Below are positions 7,744-15,098 of a stretch of DNA of 64,000 bases, in pieces. The translations under genes were made by a program, and so were the position numbers. Positions within the stretch are counted from its first letter, which is position 1. Each line of letters starts with the position of its first letter. Location of the stretch: contig NZ_WPZY01000006.1 in NCBI RefSeq assembly GCF_013031405.1, positions 1 to 64,000 on the forward strand, read 5' to 3'. This stretch comes from Ruegeria sp. HKCCD8929. Lineage in GTDB: Bacteria > Pseudomonadota > Alphaproteobacteria > Rhodobacterales > Rhodobacteraceae. A model generated the notes under the pieces. That model worked only from the letters and a program-made list of their open reading frames with translations, ran no database searches and was not told where the DNA came from.

Positions 7744-8847
7744 ATGGCCGTCATCTCTCCCAACCGCCGTGTGCGCAAGACGCCGTTTTCGGTGGGCGTG
7801 GAGGCGGCAGGGGTCGGTGGCTACACGGTCTATAACCACATGCTACTGCCCACCTTTTTCGAAAGCGTCGAGGCGGACTGCGCGCATCTGAAGCGACATG
7901 TGCAGGTCTGGGACGTGTCCTGCGAGCGGCAGGTGCAGATCAAGGGGCCGGATGCACGGCGGCTGTTACAGATCCTGACACCGCGCGATTTGGCCCGGCT
8001 GTCGCCGGATCGGTGCCTCTATGTCCCGATCACCGATCAGGGTGGCGGGATGATCAACGATCCTGTGGCGTTGCAGGCGGGACCGGATACCTATTGGGTG
8101 TCGATTGCGGACAGCGATCTGTTGCTGTGGGTTCTGGCGATTGCCGGGACCGGCGGGTTTGATGCCGAGGTGTGTGAGCCGGATGTCTCACCGCTGGCAG
8201 TGCAAGGGCCCAAGGCCGAGGATCTGATGGCGCGGGTGTTCGGCGACACGGTGCGTGAGATCCGGTTCTTCGGCTGCAAACGCCTGACCTTTGGTGGGCA
8301 GAACTGGATCGTGGCGCGTTCGGGCTGGTCGAAGCAGGGCGGGTTCGAGATTTACGTGGAAGGCAGTGAACACGGGATGGAGCTGTGGTCGGCGCTGTTT
8401 GCCGCCGGTGAGGATCTGAACGTGCGCGCGGGCTGTCCGAACAATATTGAGCGGATCGAGAGTGGGTTGCTGAGCTATGGCTCGGACATGACGCGAGACA
8501 ACACGCCGTTGGAATGCGGTCTGGATCGTTATGTCAGCGCAAATCAGCTGGGTCATTGCTTTGGCGGACGGGCGCTGCGCGAGCAGATCGAGGCGGGTGG
8601 CCCGGAGCGTCAGATCCGGCCCATCGTAGTCGAGGGAGAGATCGGGCCCTGCACAGGATCCTGGCCTTTGCTGTCCGAGGGAAGAGAGGTCGGGCAGGTG
8701 GCCTCGGCAGCGTTTTCGCCCGAGTTCGGTGTTAATGTGGCTATCGGCATGGTGGAACGGTCACATTGGGCGCCCGGCACGCGGATCGAGATCGAGACGG
8801 AACATGGTATGCGGCGGGCCGTGGTGCAGGAGCGGTTCTGGCGGTAA
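7744..8847 (+). CDS. dmdA: Dimethylsulfoniopropionate demethylase DmdA
   Basis: This is a 367-aa protein of the GcvT/aminomethyltransferase fold. DmdA transfers a methyl group from DMSP to tetrahydrofolate, giving methylmercaptopropionate. The N terminus (RRVRKTPFSVGVEAAGV, then YTVYNHMLLP) and the segments RSGWSKQGGFEIYVEG and CPNNIERIESGLLSYGSDM match the roseobacter DmdA pattern as I know it. The neighbouring acuI supports the call, since dmdA-acuI is a recognised roseobacter operon. The ATG at 7744 follows the DinB stop by one base. The alternative is another GcvT-like methyltransferase; phylogeny would settle it. Confidence 0.85.
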   Translation: MAVISPNRRVRKTPFSVGVEAAGVGGYTVYNHMLLPTFFESVEADCAHLKRHVQVWDVSCERQVQIKGPDARRLLQILTPRDLARLSPDRCLYVPITDQGGGMINDPVALQAGPDTYWVSIADSDLLLWVLAIAGTGGFDAEVCEPDVSPLAVQGPKAEDLMARVFGDTVREIRFFGCKRLTFGGQNWIVARSGWSKQGGFEIYVEGSEHGMELWSALFAAGEDLNVRAGCPNNIERIESGLLSYGSDMTRDNTPLECGLDRYVSANQLGHCFGGRALREQIEAGGPERQIRPIVVEGEIGPCTGSWPLLSEGREVGQVASAAFSPEFGVNVAIGMVERSHWAPGTRIEIETEHGMRRAVVQERFWR

Positions 8848-8865
8848 GTGCGGTGCCGTCGGGAC

Positions 8866-8898
8866 GCCTCCGGCGGGAGTATTTGGAAAAAGATGAAG
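8866..8898 (+). repeat. Post-stop dispersed repeat, copy A
   Basis: A 33-bp element starting GCCTCCGGCGGGAGTATTT and ending AAAGATGAAG lies 18 nt past the dmdA stop. Related copies lie at 30567-30599 and 53935-53967, also about 18-20 nt after a stop codon and in the sense direction. The GCC-(TCC/TTC)-GGC mini-hairpin plus a T-rich tract suggests a role at 3' ends. Confidence 0.6.
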
Positions 8899-8935
8899 AG
8901 GCCGGGCCAATTGCCCGCAGCGAAGGAGAGACATT

Positions 8936-9931
8936 ATGTTCAACGCGTTGGTGGTTGAAAAGGATGAGGAAAGTGGCAAGGCCAGTGCCTCGGTGCAGCA
9001 GATCGGTGAGGATGCGCTGCCCAATGGTGAGGTGACCGTTGCGGTCGAGTATTCGACGGTGAACTACAAGGACGGGCTGTGCCTGAGTTCCAGCGGTGGA
9101 GGGTTGGTGCGCAAGTATCCGCATGTACCGGGGATCGATTTTGCGGGGACCGTCGAGGCATCCTCGGACGTGCGCTACAAGCCCGGCGACAAGGTGGTGC
9201 TGACCGGTTGGCGTGTGGGCGAGGCCCACTGGGGGGGCTATTCGCAAAAGGCCAATGTGCTGGCGGACTGGCTGGTGCCGCTGCCTGAGGGGCTGAGCAC
9301 GCGGCAGGCGATGGCGGTAGGCACCGCGGGGCTGACCGCGATGCTGGCGGTGATGGCGTTGGAGGATCACGGGTTGGAGCCTGATCACGGCCCGGTTCTC
9401 GTCACCGGTGCCGCGGGCGGCGTCGGGTCCGTTGCGACCGCAATTCTGGGCAAGCGGGGCTATCAGGTGGCGGCGGTCACCGGGCGACCCGAGACTGCGA
9501 ATTACCTCACCTCGCTTGGGGCAACCCGGATCGTGGCGCGGGAAGAGCTAAACGAAACCGTCAAGCGTCCGCTGGAAAGCGAAAACTGGGCGGGTTGTGT
9601 TGACGCCGTGGGAGGCGCGATGCTGGCGCGAGTGCTGGGGCAGATGAAATACGGCTGTTCCGTTGCTGCCGTGGGGCTGGCTGGCGGCGCGGCGCTGCCG
9701 GCCACCGTTATCCCGTTCCTGTTGCGGGGGGTGAACCTTCTGGGCATCGACAGCGTGATGCAGCCCTATGACAACCGGGTGCGGGCCTGGCAGCGCATCG
9801 CGAAAGACCTGCCGATGGACAAGCTCGAGGCGATGATCCAGCCCGCGACGCTCAGCGATCTGCCGCAACTGGGCGTCGACATTCTACAGGGTCAGGTCAA
9901 GGGCCGTGTGGTGGTGGATGTGAACGCCTGA
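8936..9931 (+). CDS. acuI: Acrylyl-CoA reductase AcuI
   Basis: This is a 331-aa zinc-independent medium-chain dehydrogenase/reductase of the YhdH/AcuI type. It reduces toxic acrylyl-CoA to propionyl-CoA with NADPH during DMSP and acrylate catabolism. The N-terminal catalytic domain includes VEYSTVNYKDGLCLSSSG, and a Rossmann glycine motif TGAAGGVGSVA lies near residue 160. It lies 88 bp after dmdA with the post-stop repeat between them, and has a good GAAGGAGA ribosome-binding site. With dmdA it links the demethylation and cleavage branches of DMSP use. Confidence 0.9.
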   Translation: MFNALVVEKDEESGKASASVQQIGEDALPNGEVTVAVEYSTVNYKDGLCLSSSGGGLVRKYPHVPGIDFAGTVEASSDVRYKPGDKVVLTGWRVGEAHWGGYSQKANVLADWLVPLPEGLSTRQAMAVGTAGLTAMLAVMALEDHGLEPDHGPVLVTGAAGGVGSVATAILGKRGYQVAAVTGRPETANYLTSLGATRIVAREELNETVKRPLESENWAGCVDAVGGAMLARVLGQMKYGCSVAAVGLAGGAALPATVIPFLLRGVNLLGIDSVMQPYDNRVRAWQRIAKDLPMDKLEAMIQPATLSDLPQLGVDILQGQVKGRVVVDVNA

Positions 9932-9950
9932 AGGGGTTGCGCCCACGACA

Positions 9951-9974
9951 GGGCTCGCCCAGCACGGCGGGCCC
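9951..9974. terminator. Hairpin after acuI
   Basis: A 9-bp stem with one G-T pair, GGGCTCGCC/GGCGGGCCC, and a 6-nt loop sits 19 nt after the acuI stop. No T-run follows, so it could be a Rho-associated or mRNA-stabilising hairpin that separates the DMSP operon from frr. Confidence 0.45.
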
Positions 9975-10109
9975 AAGTCAAAGAAAATCATGGCCTTGTG
10001 CAGAACGGGCCTCGCCTTTGCGGCAAATCCCCGCCAAGATTGCTATACATCCCATTTCCGATGGCTTATGACCCATCCGAACAGCACCTGACTATGGGGA
10101 GTGAGCAGA

Positions 10110-10676
10110 ATGTCTGACGATTTCGACCTGGACACAGATGATCTCCAGCGCCGGATGGACGGCGCAATGGCAAACCTCAGAACCGAATTCGCGTCCTTGC
10201 GCACCGGCCGTGCCTCGGCCTCGATGCTCGAGCCGGTGATGGTCGATGCTTATGGCGCGATGACACCGATCAACCAGGTCGGCACCGTAAACGTGCCCGA
10301 GCCGCGCATGGTCACTGTCAATGTCTGGGACAAGTCCCTGGTGGGCAAGGTGGAAAAGGCGATCCGCGAAAGCGGGCTGGGCATCAACCCGCAAACCAAC
10401 GGCACCATCATCATGCTGCCGATCCCCGAGCTGAACGAAGAGCGCCGCCGCGAGCTGACCAAGGTGGCCGGGCAATACGCCGAACATGCCCGCGTCGCCA
10501 TCCGAAACGTGCGCCGCGACGGGATGGACCAGATCAAGAAGGGCAAGAATGACGGCGCCATGTCCGAGGATGACCAGAAGCTCTGGGAATCCGAGGTGCA
10601 GGATCTGACCGACACCATGATCAAATCCGTCGACGAGGCGCTTGAGACCAAGCAAGCCGAAATCATGCAGGTCTGA
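10110..10676 (+). CDS. frr: Ribosome recycling factor
   Basis: This is a 188-aa RRF, which with EF-G splits post-termination ribosomes. The family signature is clear in [17 protein letters not shown] and in the C-terminal helices [16 protein letters not shown]. The ATG at 10110 gives the normal length; a GTG at 10101 is possible but lies inside the ribosome-binding region. It heads the envelope/isoprenoid cluster with uppS 9 bp downstream. Its usual upstream partner pyrH is absent here and acuI sits there instead. Confidence 0.96.
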   Translation: MSDDFDLDTDDLQRRMDGAMANLRTEFASLRTGRASASMLEPVMVDAYGAMTPINQVGTVNVPEPRMVTVNVWDKSLVGKVEKAIRESGLGINPQTNGTIIMLPIPELNEERRRELTKVAGQYAEHARVAIRNVRRDGMDQIKKGKNDGAMSEDDQKLWESEVQDLTDTMIKSVDEALETKQAEIMQV

Positions 10677-10685
10677 GCGGCAGGT

Positions 10686-11417
10686 ATGCCAAAGGACCCC
10701 AATACGGAACCGCCCGTCGGCCCACGTCACGTCGCCATCATCATGGATGGCAATGGCCGTTGGGCGCAGGCCCGCGGGCGCCCACGCCTGTTCGGCCATC
10801 ATGCCGGGGCCAGGCGCGTCCGCGAAGTGGTTGAGGCCTGCCCGGACCTCGGGGTCAAATATCTGACAATATTCGCCTTTTCGACCGAGAACTGGAAACG
10901 CACTCAAGTCGAGGTGGCCGGGTTGATGAGCCTGTTCCGCCGCTATATCGCCAAGGAAACCCGCGCCTTGCACGCCAAGGGCGTCCGGGTGCGGTTCATT
11001 GGCGATCGGGTGCGGCTGGATCACAAGCTGGTCTCGCTGATGGACACATTGGAAGACCAGACCAAGGACAATATCGGCGTCAACCTGACCATCGCGCTGA
11101 ATTACGGTGCCCGGGACGAGGTGGCGCGGGCCACCAAGCGGTTGGCGAGGGATGTGGCCGAGGGCAAGCTCAAGCCGGAAGATGTCGATGAGGAGACGCT
11201 GCCGAAATACCTCGACACCCGGGTTCTGCCGGACCCGGATCTGGTGATCCGCACCAGCGGCGAGGCGCGGATATCGAACTTTTTGCTGTGGCAGTCGGCT
11301 TATGCGGAGTACGAGTTCATCGACACGCTCTGGCCGGATTTCACCGCCGCCGAACTGGAGCGGCTGTGCAAGAATTTCGGCGCCCGTGACCGGCGGTTCG
11401 GAGCGGTCAAGGCATGA
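10686..11417 (+). CDS. uppS: Undecaprenyl diphosphate synthase (isoprenyl transferase)
   Basis: This is a 243-aa cis-prenyltransferase that condenses isopentenyl diphosphate with farnesyl diphosphate to make the C55 lipid carrier for peptidoglycan and other glycans. The catalytic aspartate motif DGNGRWA starts at D21. FAFSTENWKR and the C-terminal RTSGEARISNFLLWQ are also intact. It overlaps cdsA by 4 bp, so translation is probably coupled. Confidence 0.95.
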   Translation: MPKDPNTEPPVGPRHVAIIMDGNGRWAQARGRPRLFGHHAGARRVREVVEACPDLGVKYLTIFAFSTENWKRTQVEVAGLMSLFRRYIAKETRALHAKGVRVRFIGDRVRLDHKLVSLMDTLEDQTKDNIGVNLTIALNYGARDEVARATKRLARDVAEGKLKPEDVDEETLPKYLDTRVLPDPDLVIRTSGEARISNFLLWQSAYAEYEFIDTLWPDFTAAELERLCKNFGARDRRFGAVKA

Positions 11418-12196
11418 GCGAAGGCCGTTGGTCGGATCTTGCAGCGCGGATGCTCTCGGCTGTTGTGCTGATTGCCATCGGTGCGGTCGAAGTCTGGCTG
11501 GGCGGGCTGTGGTTCGAAACCTTCATCGCCATCGCCTGTGCCCTGATGATTTGGGAACTGGTACGGATGATCGACCCCTCCCTCCGGGGTGTTGCCGTCC
11601 AGCTTGGTCTGGTGACCGGGTGCGCCGTGCTGCTGAGCTTTCATGTCCCGCCCATCTTCCGGTTGCCGATCCTGGTGGCGCCGGCGCTGGTCGGCGCGGG
11701 GCAGGTCAGCCGCCACAGAATGCTTTACGGCGTTTTCGCGCTCTGGATCGCGGCGGCGGGGCTGGGTTTTATTGCCATACGTGAGACCATGGGGTTCGGC
11801 TGGATGCTGTGGCTGATCTCGGTGGTGGTGGCCACGGATGTGGCGGGGTATTTTGCTGGCAAAGCCATCGGCGGGCCCAAGTTTTGGCCTCGGGTCAGTC
11901 CCAAGAAGACTTGGGCCGGTACTGCAGGCGGCTGGGTGGCTGCGGCGCTGGTGGGCGCGGCATTTGCGATGCAGGCCGGATTCGGCGTGCCGTTCGTGGT
12001 AGTATCGGTCTTGGCCTCGATGGCCAGCCAGGCGGGTGACATTGCCGAGAGCGCGGTCAAGCGTAAGCTGGGCGTCAAGGACAGTTCGAACCTGATCCCG
12101 GGCCATGGCGGATTTCTGGACCGGTTCGATGGCATGATGGGGGCGGCGGTCTTTGTCCTGATCGCGGGACTGGTCTACGCGCCCGGAGAGATGTGA
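11414..12196 (+). CDS. cdsA: Phosphatidate cytidylyltransferase
   Basis: This is a 260-aa inner-membrane enzyme that makes CDP-diacylglycerol from phosphatidate and CTP, the branch point of phospholipid synthesis. About seven hydrophobic segments are present. The C-terminal family signature is visible in SAVKRKLGVKDSSNLIPGHG followed by GFLDRFDG. It overlaps uppS by 4 bp at its start, and its stop touches the dxr start. Confidence 0.93.
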   Translation: MSEGRWSDLAARMLSAVVLIAIGAVEVWLGGLWFETFIAIACALMIWELVRMIDPSLRGVAVQLGLVTGCAVLLSFHVPPIFRLPILVAPALVGAGQVSRHRMLYGVFALWIAAAGLGFIAIRETMGFGWMLWLISVVVATDVAGYFAGKAIGGPKFWPRVSPKKTWAGTAGGWVAAALVGAAFAMQAGFGVPFVVVSVLASMASQAGDIAESAVKRKLGVKDSSNLIPGHGGFLDRFDGMMGAAVFVLIAGLVYAPGEM

Positions 12197-13368
12197 TGCG
12201 CAAAGTCTCGATTTTTGGCGCGACCGGGTCGATCGGTCAGAACACGATCGACCTGATTGCCCGCGATCCCGATGCCTATGACGTGGTGGCACTGACCGGC
12301 GGTGCGAATATCGCGCAACTGGCGGTGGATGCGCGGCGGTTGGGGGCCGATCTGGCCGTCACCGCCTATGAGGACCGGCTGGATGAGCTGCGCGCGGCGC
12401 TGGACCGATCGGGGGTCGAGGTGGCGGCGGGGCAGGCGGCCCTGACCGAGGCGGCATCGCGTCCCGCCGACTGGGTCATGTCGGCCATTGTCGGTGCTGC
12501 CGGGCTGGCCCCGGGGCTCGAGGCTCTGGAACAAGGGGCGACACTGGCGCTGGCCAATAAGGAGACGCTAGTCTGTGCGGGCAGGCTGGTGCTTGAAACC
12601 GCTGAGGCCCATGGAGCGCGGCTGCTACCGGTCGACAGTGAGCATTCGGCTGTGTTTCAGGCATTGGTCGGTGAAGAGATCGCGGCGGTCGAGCGCATCG
12701 TCATCACCGCCAGTGGCGGTGCTTTTCGCGACTGGCCGCTGGAGGATCTGGCCAACGCGACGGTCGAACAAGCCTCGTGCCATCCCAACTGGAACATGGG
12801 TCAGCGGATCACCATCGACAGCGCATCCATGTTCAACAAGGCGCTGGAGGTCATTGAAACTCGGGAATATTTCGGCGTCTCGCCGGAGCAGATCGAGGTG
12901 CTGGTCCATCCGGAATCCATGGTGCATGCGCTGGTGGGCTTCCGTGACGGGGCACTGATGGCGCATCTGGGCGCGCCCGATATGCGCCACGCCATCGGTT
13001 ACGCGCTGCACTGGCCTGACCGCCGCGATCTGCCGGTCGAGCGGTTGGACTTGGCCCAGCTCGGACAGCTGCATTTCCGCGCCCCGGACGAGGCGCGCTA
13101 CCCGGCGCTTAGTCTCGCTCGTCAGGTGATGGCGCGGGGCGGTCTTGCGGGAGCGGTTTTCAACGCCGCCAAGGAGCGGGCGCTGGATCTTTTCATTGCG
13201 CGCAAGGCCGGATTTCTGGACATGGTTGCAATTGTCGAGACCGTTCTTGACCGGTTCGAAGGCAGTTCGGGGCTACTCGACGCAACGATGACCCTTGATA
13301 ACGTTTCGGAAACGGACCATCTGGCACGTAAGTGGGCGGATGACGCAATGATCAAGCGAGCAGGATAA
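12196..13368 (+). CDS. dxr: 1-deoxy-D-xylulose 5-phosphate reductoisomerase
   Basis: This is a 390-aa enzyme of the non-mevalonate isoprenoid pathway. It converts DXP to MEP with NADPH. The NADPH-binding GATGSIG motif is at the N terminus. LANKETLVCAG and the metal/substrate region PVDSEHSAVFQ, then SGGAFRD, are present. The ATG at 12196 overlaps the cdsA stop by one base; a GTG one codon upstream is an alternative. It feeds substrate to uppS in the same operon. Confidence 0.95.
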   Translation: MRKVSIFGATGSIGQNTIDLIARDPDAYDVVALTGGANIAQLAVDARRLGADLAVTAYEDRLDELRAALDRSGVEVAAGQAALTEAASRPADWVMSAIVGAAGLAPGLEALEQGATLALANKETLVCAGRLVLETAEAHGARLLPVDSEHSAVFQALVGEEIAAVERIVITASGGAFRDWPLEDLANATVEQASCHPNWNMGQRITIDSASMFNKALEVIETREYFGVSPEQIEVLVHPESMVHALVGFRDGALMAHLGAPDMRHAIGYALHWPDRRDLPVERLDLAQLGQLHFRAPDEARYPALSLARQVMARGGLAGAVFNAAKERALDLFIARKAGFLDMVAIVETVLDRFEGSSGLLDATMTLDNVSETDHLARKWADDAMIKRAG

Positions 13369-13372
13369 GAAT

Positions 13373-14725
13373 TTGGATATCGTTTCTCTGATCCCCCAAT
13401 TTGGCGGCCTCATCTATACGATTCTGGCCTTCGTGGTGGCGTTGTCAGTGATCGTGGCCGTGCATGAATACGGCCACTACATCGTGGGCCGCTGGTCGGG
13501 CATTCATGCCGAGGTGTTTTCGCTAGGTTTCGGCCCGGTGATGTGGAGCCGCGTGGACAAGTACGGCACCCGCTGGCAGGTCGCGGCGCTGCCCTTTGGC
13601 GGCTATGTCAAGTTTCTGGGGGATGCCAACGCGGCCTCGGGCAAGGACGAGGACGCCATGGCCGAGATCGAAGAGGTTGACCCCAAGGCCCTGCGCCGGA
13701 CTATGCACGGCGCGCCGCTCTGGGCGCGGACGGCGACGGTGGCGGCGGGGCCGGTGTTCAATTTCGTCCTGTCGATTCTGGTCTTTGCCATGATCTTCAT
13801 GGTCGAGGGTGAGGCCCGCGATCCACTAACCGTCGGCAAGCTGCATCCGTTGCCGGGCGACGTGCAGGAGTTGCGGGAAGGCGATCAGATCCTAGCCATC
13901 GAGGGCGTTGCCACACCGGATTTCGATGAAGGCTCGAACTGGTCCGATTTCGTACGCGCGCTGCCGGAACAACCGGTACTCGACTTTACCGTGTTGCGCG
14001 ACGGGCAGGAGATGCAAGTGCGGGGCCCGTGGCTGTTTCCTCCGCTGATCCAGCAGGTTGCCCCGCGTAGCGCCGCGATGGACATCCAGCTTGCCCCGGG
14101 CGACGTGATCACCTCGATCGACGGAGAGCCGATCTATGCCTTTGCGCAACTCAAGGACAAGGTGGAGTCCTCGGACGGGCGTGCCCTGTTGCTGGAGATC
14201 TGGCGCGACGGACAGACCCTCGATTTCGCGCTGGCACCGCGCCGCACGGATGAGCCGCGCGCTGAGGGCGGGTTCGTGACCCATTGGCGGATCGGCATCG
14301 TTGGCGGCATGGCGCTGGACCCCGCGACCGAACGCACCGGGCTGGGCACCGCGCTGTCCGGAGGTGCGGCGCAAACCCTGCGGATCATCGAAGGGTCGCT
14401 GTCGGGCATCTGGCACATGATCACCGGCGCGATCAGCACCTGCAATATCTCGGGGCCCATCGGCATTGCCGAGACCTCGGGCGCAATGGCCAGTCAGGGG
14501 GCACAGAATTTCATCTGGTTCATTGCCGTGCTGTCAACGGCCGTCGGCATGCTGAACCTGTTCCCGATCCCGGCGCTGGATGGGGGGCACTTGGTGTTTT
14601 ACGCCTACGAAGCGGTTACAGGGAAACCGCCGAGCGACGGAGCTTTGAAGGTGCTGATGGCGGTGGGGATCACCTTGATTCTCTCGCTTATGATCTTCTC
14701 TCTTAGCAACGATCTTTTCTGCTGA
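13373..14725 (+). CDS. rseP: RseP/site-2 metalloprotease
   Basis: This is a 450-aa inner-membrane zinc protease that cleaves anti-sigma factors and remnant signal peptides within the membrane. The zinc motif HEYGH is at residues 31-35, a PDZ-containing periplasmic region lies in the middle, and the second zinc ligand motif NLFPIPALDGGH is near residue 400. The start is a TTG with a good AGGATAAG ribosome-binding site; no ATG upstream in frame fits. It lies 4 bp after dxr. Confidence 0.93.
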   Translation: MDIVSLIPQFGGLIYTILAFVVALSVIVAVHEYGHYIVGRWSGIHAEVFSLGFGPVMWSRVDKYGTRWQVAALPFGGYVKFLGDANAASGKDEDAMAEIEEVDPKALRRTMHGAPLWARTATVAAGPVFNFVLSILVFAMIFMVEGEARDPLTVGKLHPLPGDVQELREGDQILAIEGVATPDFDEGSNWSDFVRALPEQPVLDFTVLRDGQEMQVRGPWLFPPLIQQVAPRSAAMDIQLAPGDVITSIDGEPIYAFAQLKDKVESSDGRALLLEIWRDGQTLDFALAPRRTDEPRAEGGFVTHWRIGIVGGMALDPATERTGLGTALSGGAAQTLRIIEGSLSGIWHMITGAISTCNISGPIGIAETSGAMASQGAQNFIWFIAVLSTAVGMLNLFPIPALDGGHLVFYAYEAVTGKPPSDGALKVLMAVGITLILSLMIFSLSNDLFC

Positions 14726-14728
14726 AAT

Positions 14729-14755
14729 TTGGCAATTCCCAGAGGGAGTTGCCAA
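14729..14755. terminator. Hairpin immediately after rseP
   Basis: A 12-bp stem with one G-T pair, TTGGCAATTCCC/GGGAGTTGCCAA, and a 3-nt loop starts 4 nt after the rseP stop. There is no T-run. It probably limits read-through or protects the 3' end of the frr-rseP transcript. Confidence 0.5.
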
Positions 14756-14839
14756 GATCCCGCCAAAGTCTTGCCACAATCGATGGGTAAATTTGCCTTA
14801 ATCATGAATGTGTGAATTGGACCTACGAACGAGTACAAC

Positions 14840-14968
14840 ATGCTGCAAGCCTTGCAACATTCTTATTCTGGCCTGAGCCTTATTCTGCGGTTGAACTGGG
14901 ACCGTTTGCTGAGCGTGGGAACCATCGCTCTTGCCTTGGCCGCATGGACTTATGTTTTCGGTTTCTGA
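14840..14968 (+). CDS. Small single-pass membrane peptide, 42 aa
   Basis: An ATG at 14840 opens a 42-aa frame. An N-terminal part MLQALQHSYSGLSLILRLNW is followed by a hydrophobic helix (about residues 24-41: LSVGTIALALAAWTYVFG) and TGA. It lies in the 370-bp gap between rseP and bamA with its own downstream terminator. Codon use and the positively charged N terminus before one helix look like a real small membrane protein. I cannot name a family and the function is unknown. Such short frames can arise by chance, but the framing between two hairpins argues against that. Confidence 0.6.
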   Translation: MLQALQHSYSGLSLILRLNWDRLLSVGTIALALAAWTYVFGF

Positions 14969-14991
14969 TTCCCACTGATCCCTCCTGTTTG

Positions 14992-15034
14992 AACGCGCAC
15001 GGCCCCAGGGGCCGTGTTGCGTTTTGTGCTTTTG
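14992..15034 (+). terminator. Rho-independent terminator after the 42-aa peptide gene
   Basis: An extended stem AACGC...CACGGCCC / GGGCCGTG...GCGTT (14992-15023) with a CAG loop is followed by TTTTGTGCTTTT. It closes the small peptide transcript before bamA. Confidence 0.75.
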
Positions 15035-15098
15035 ACAAGCTCCTGTAATCCCGCTACTCAGCCTAGTAAGTCTGTTGAAAATCTGGGTAGAAAATAAA

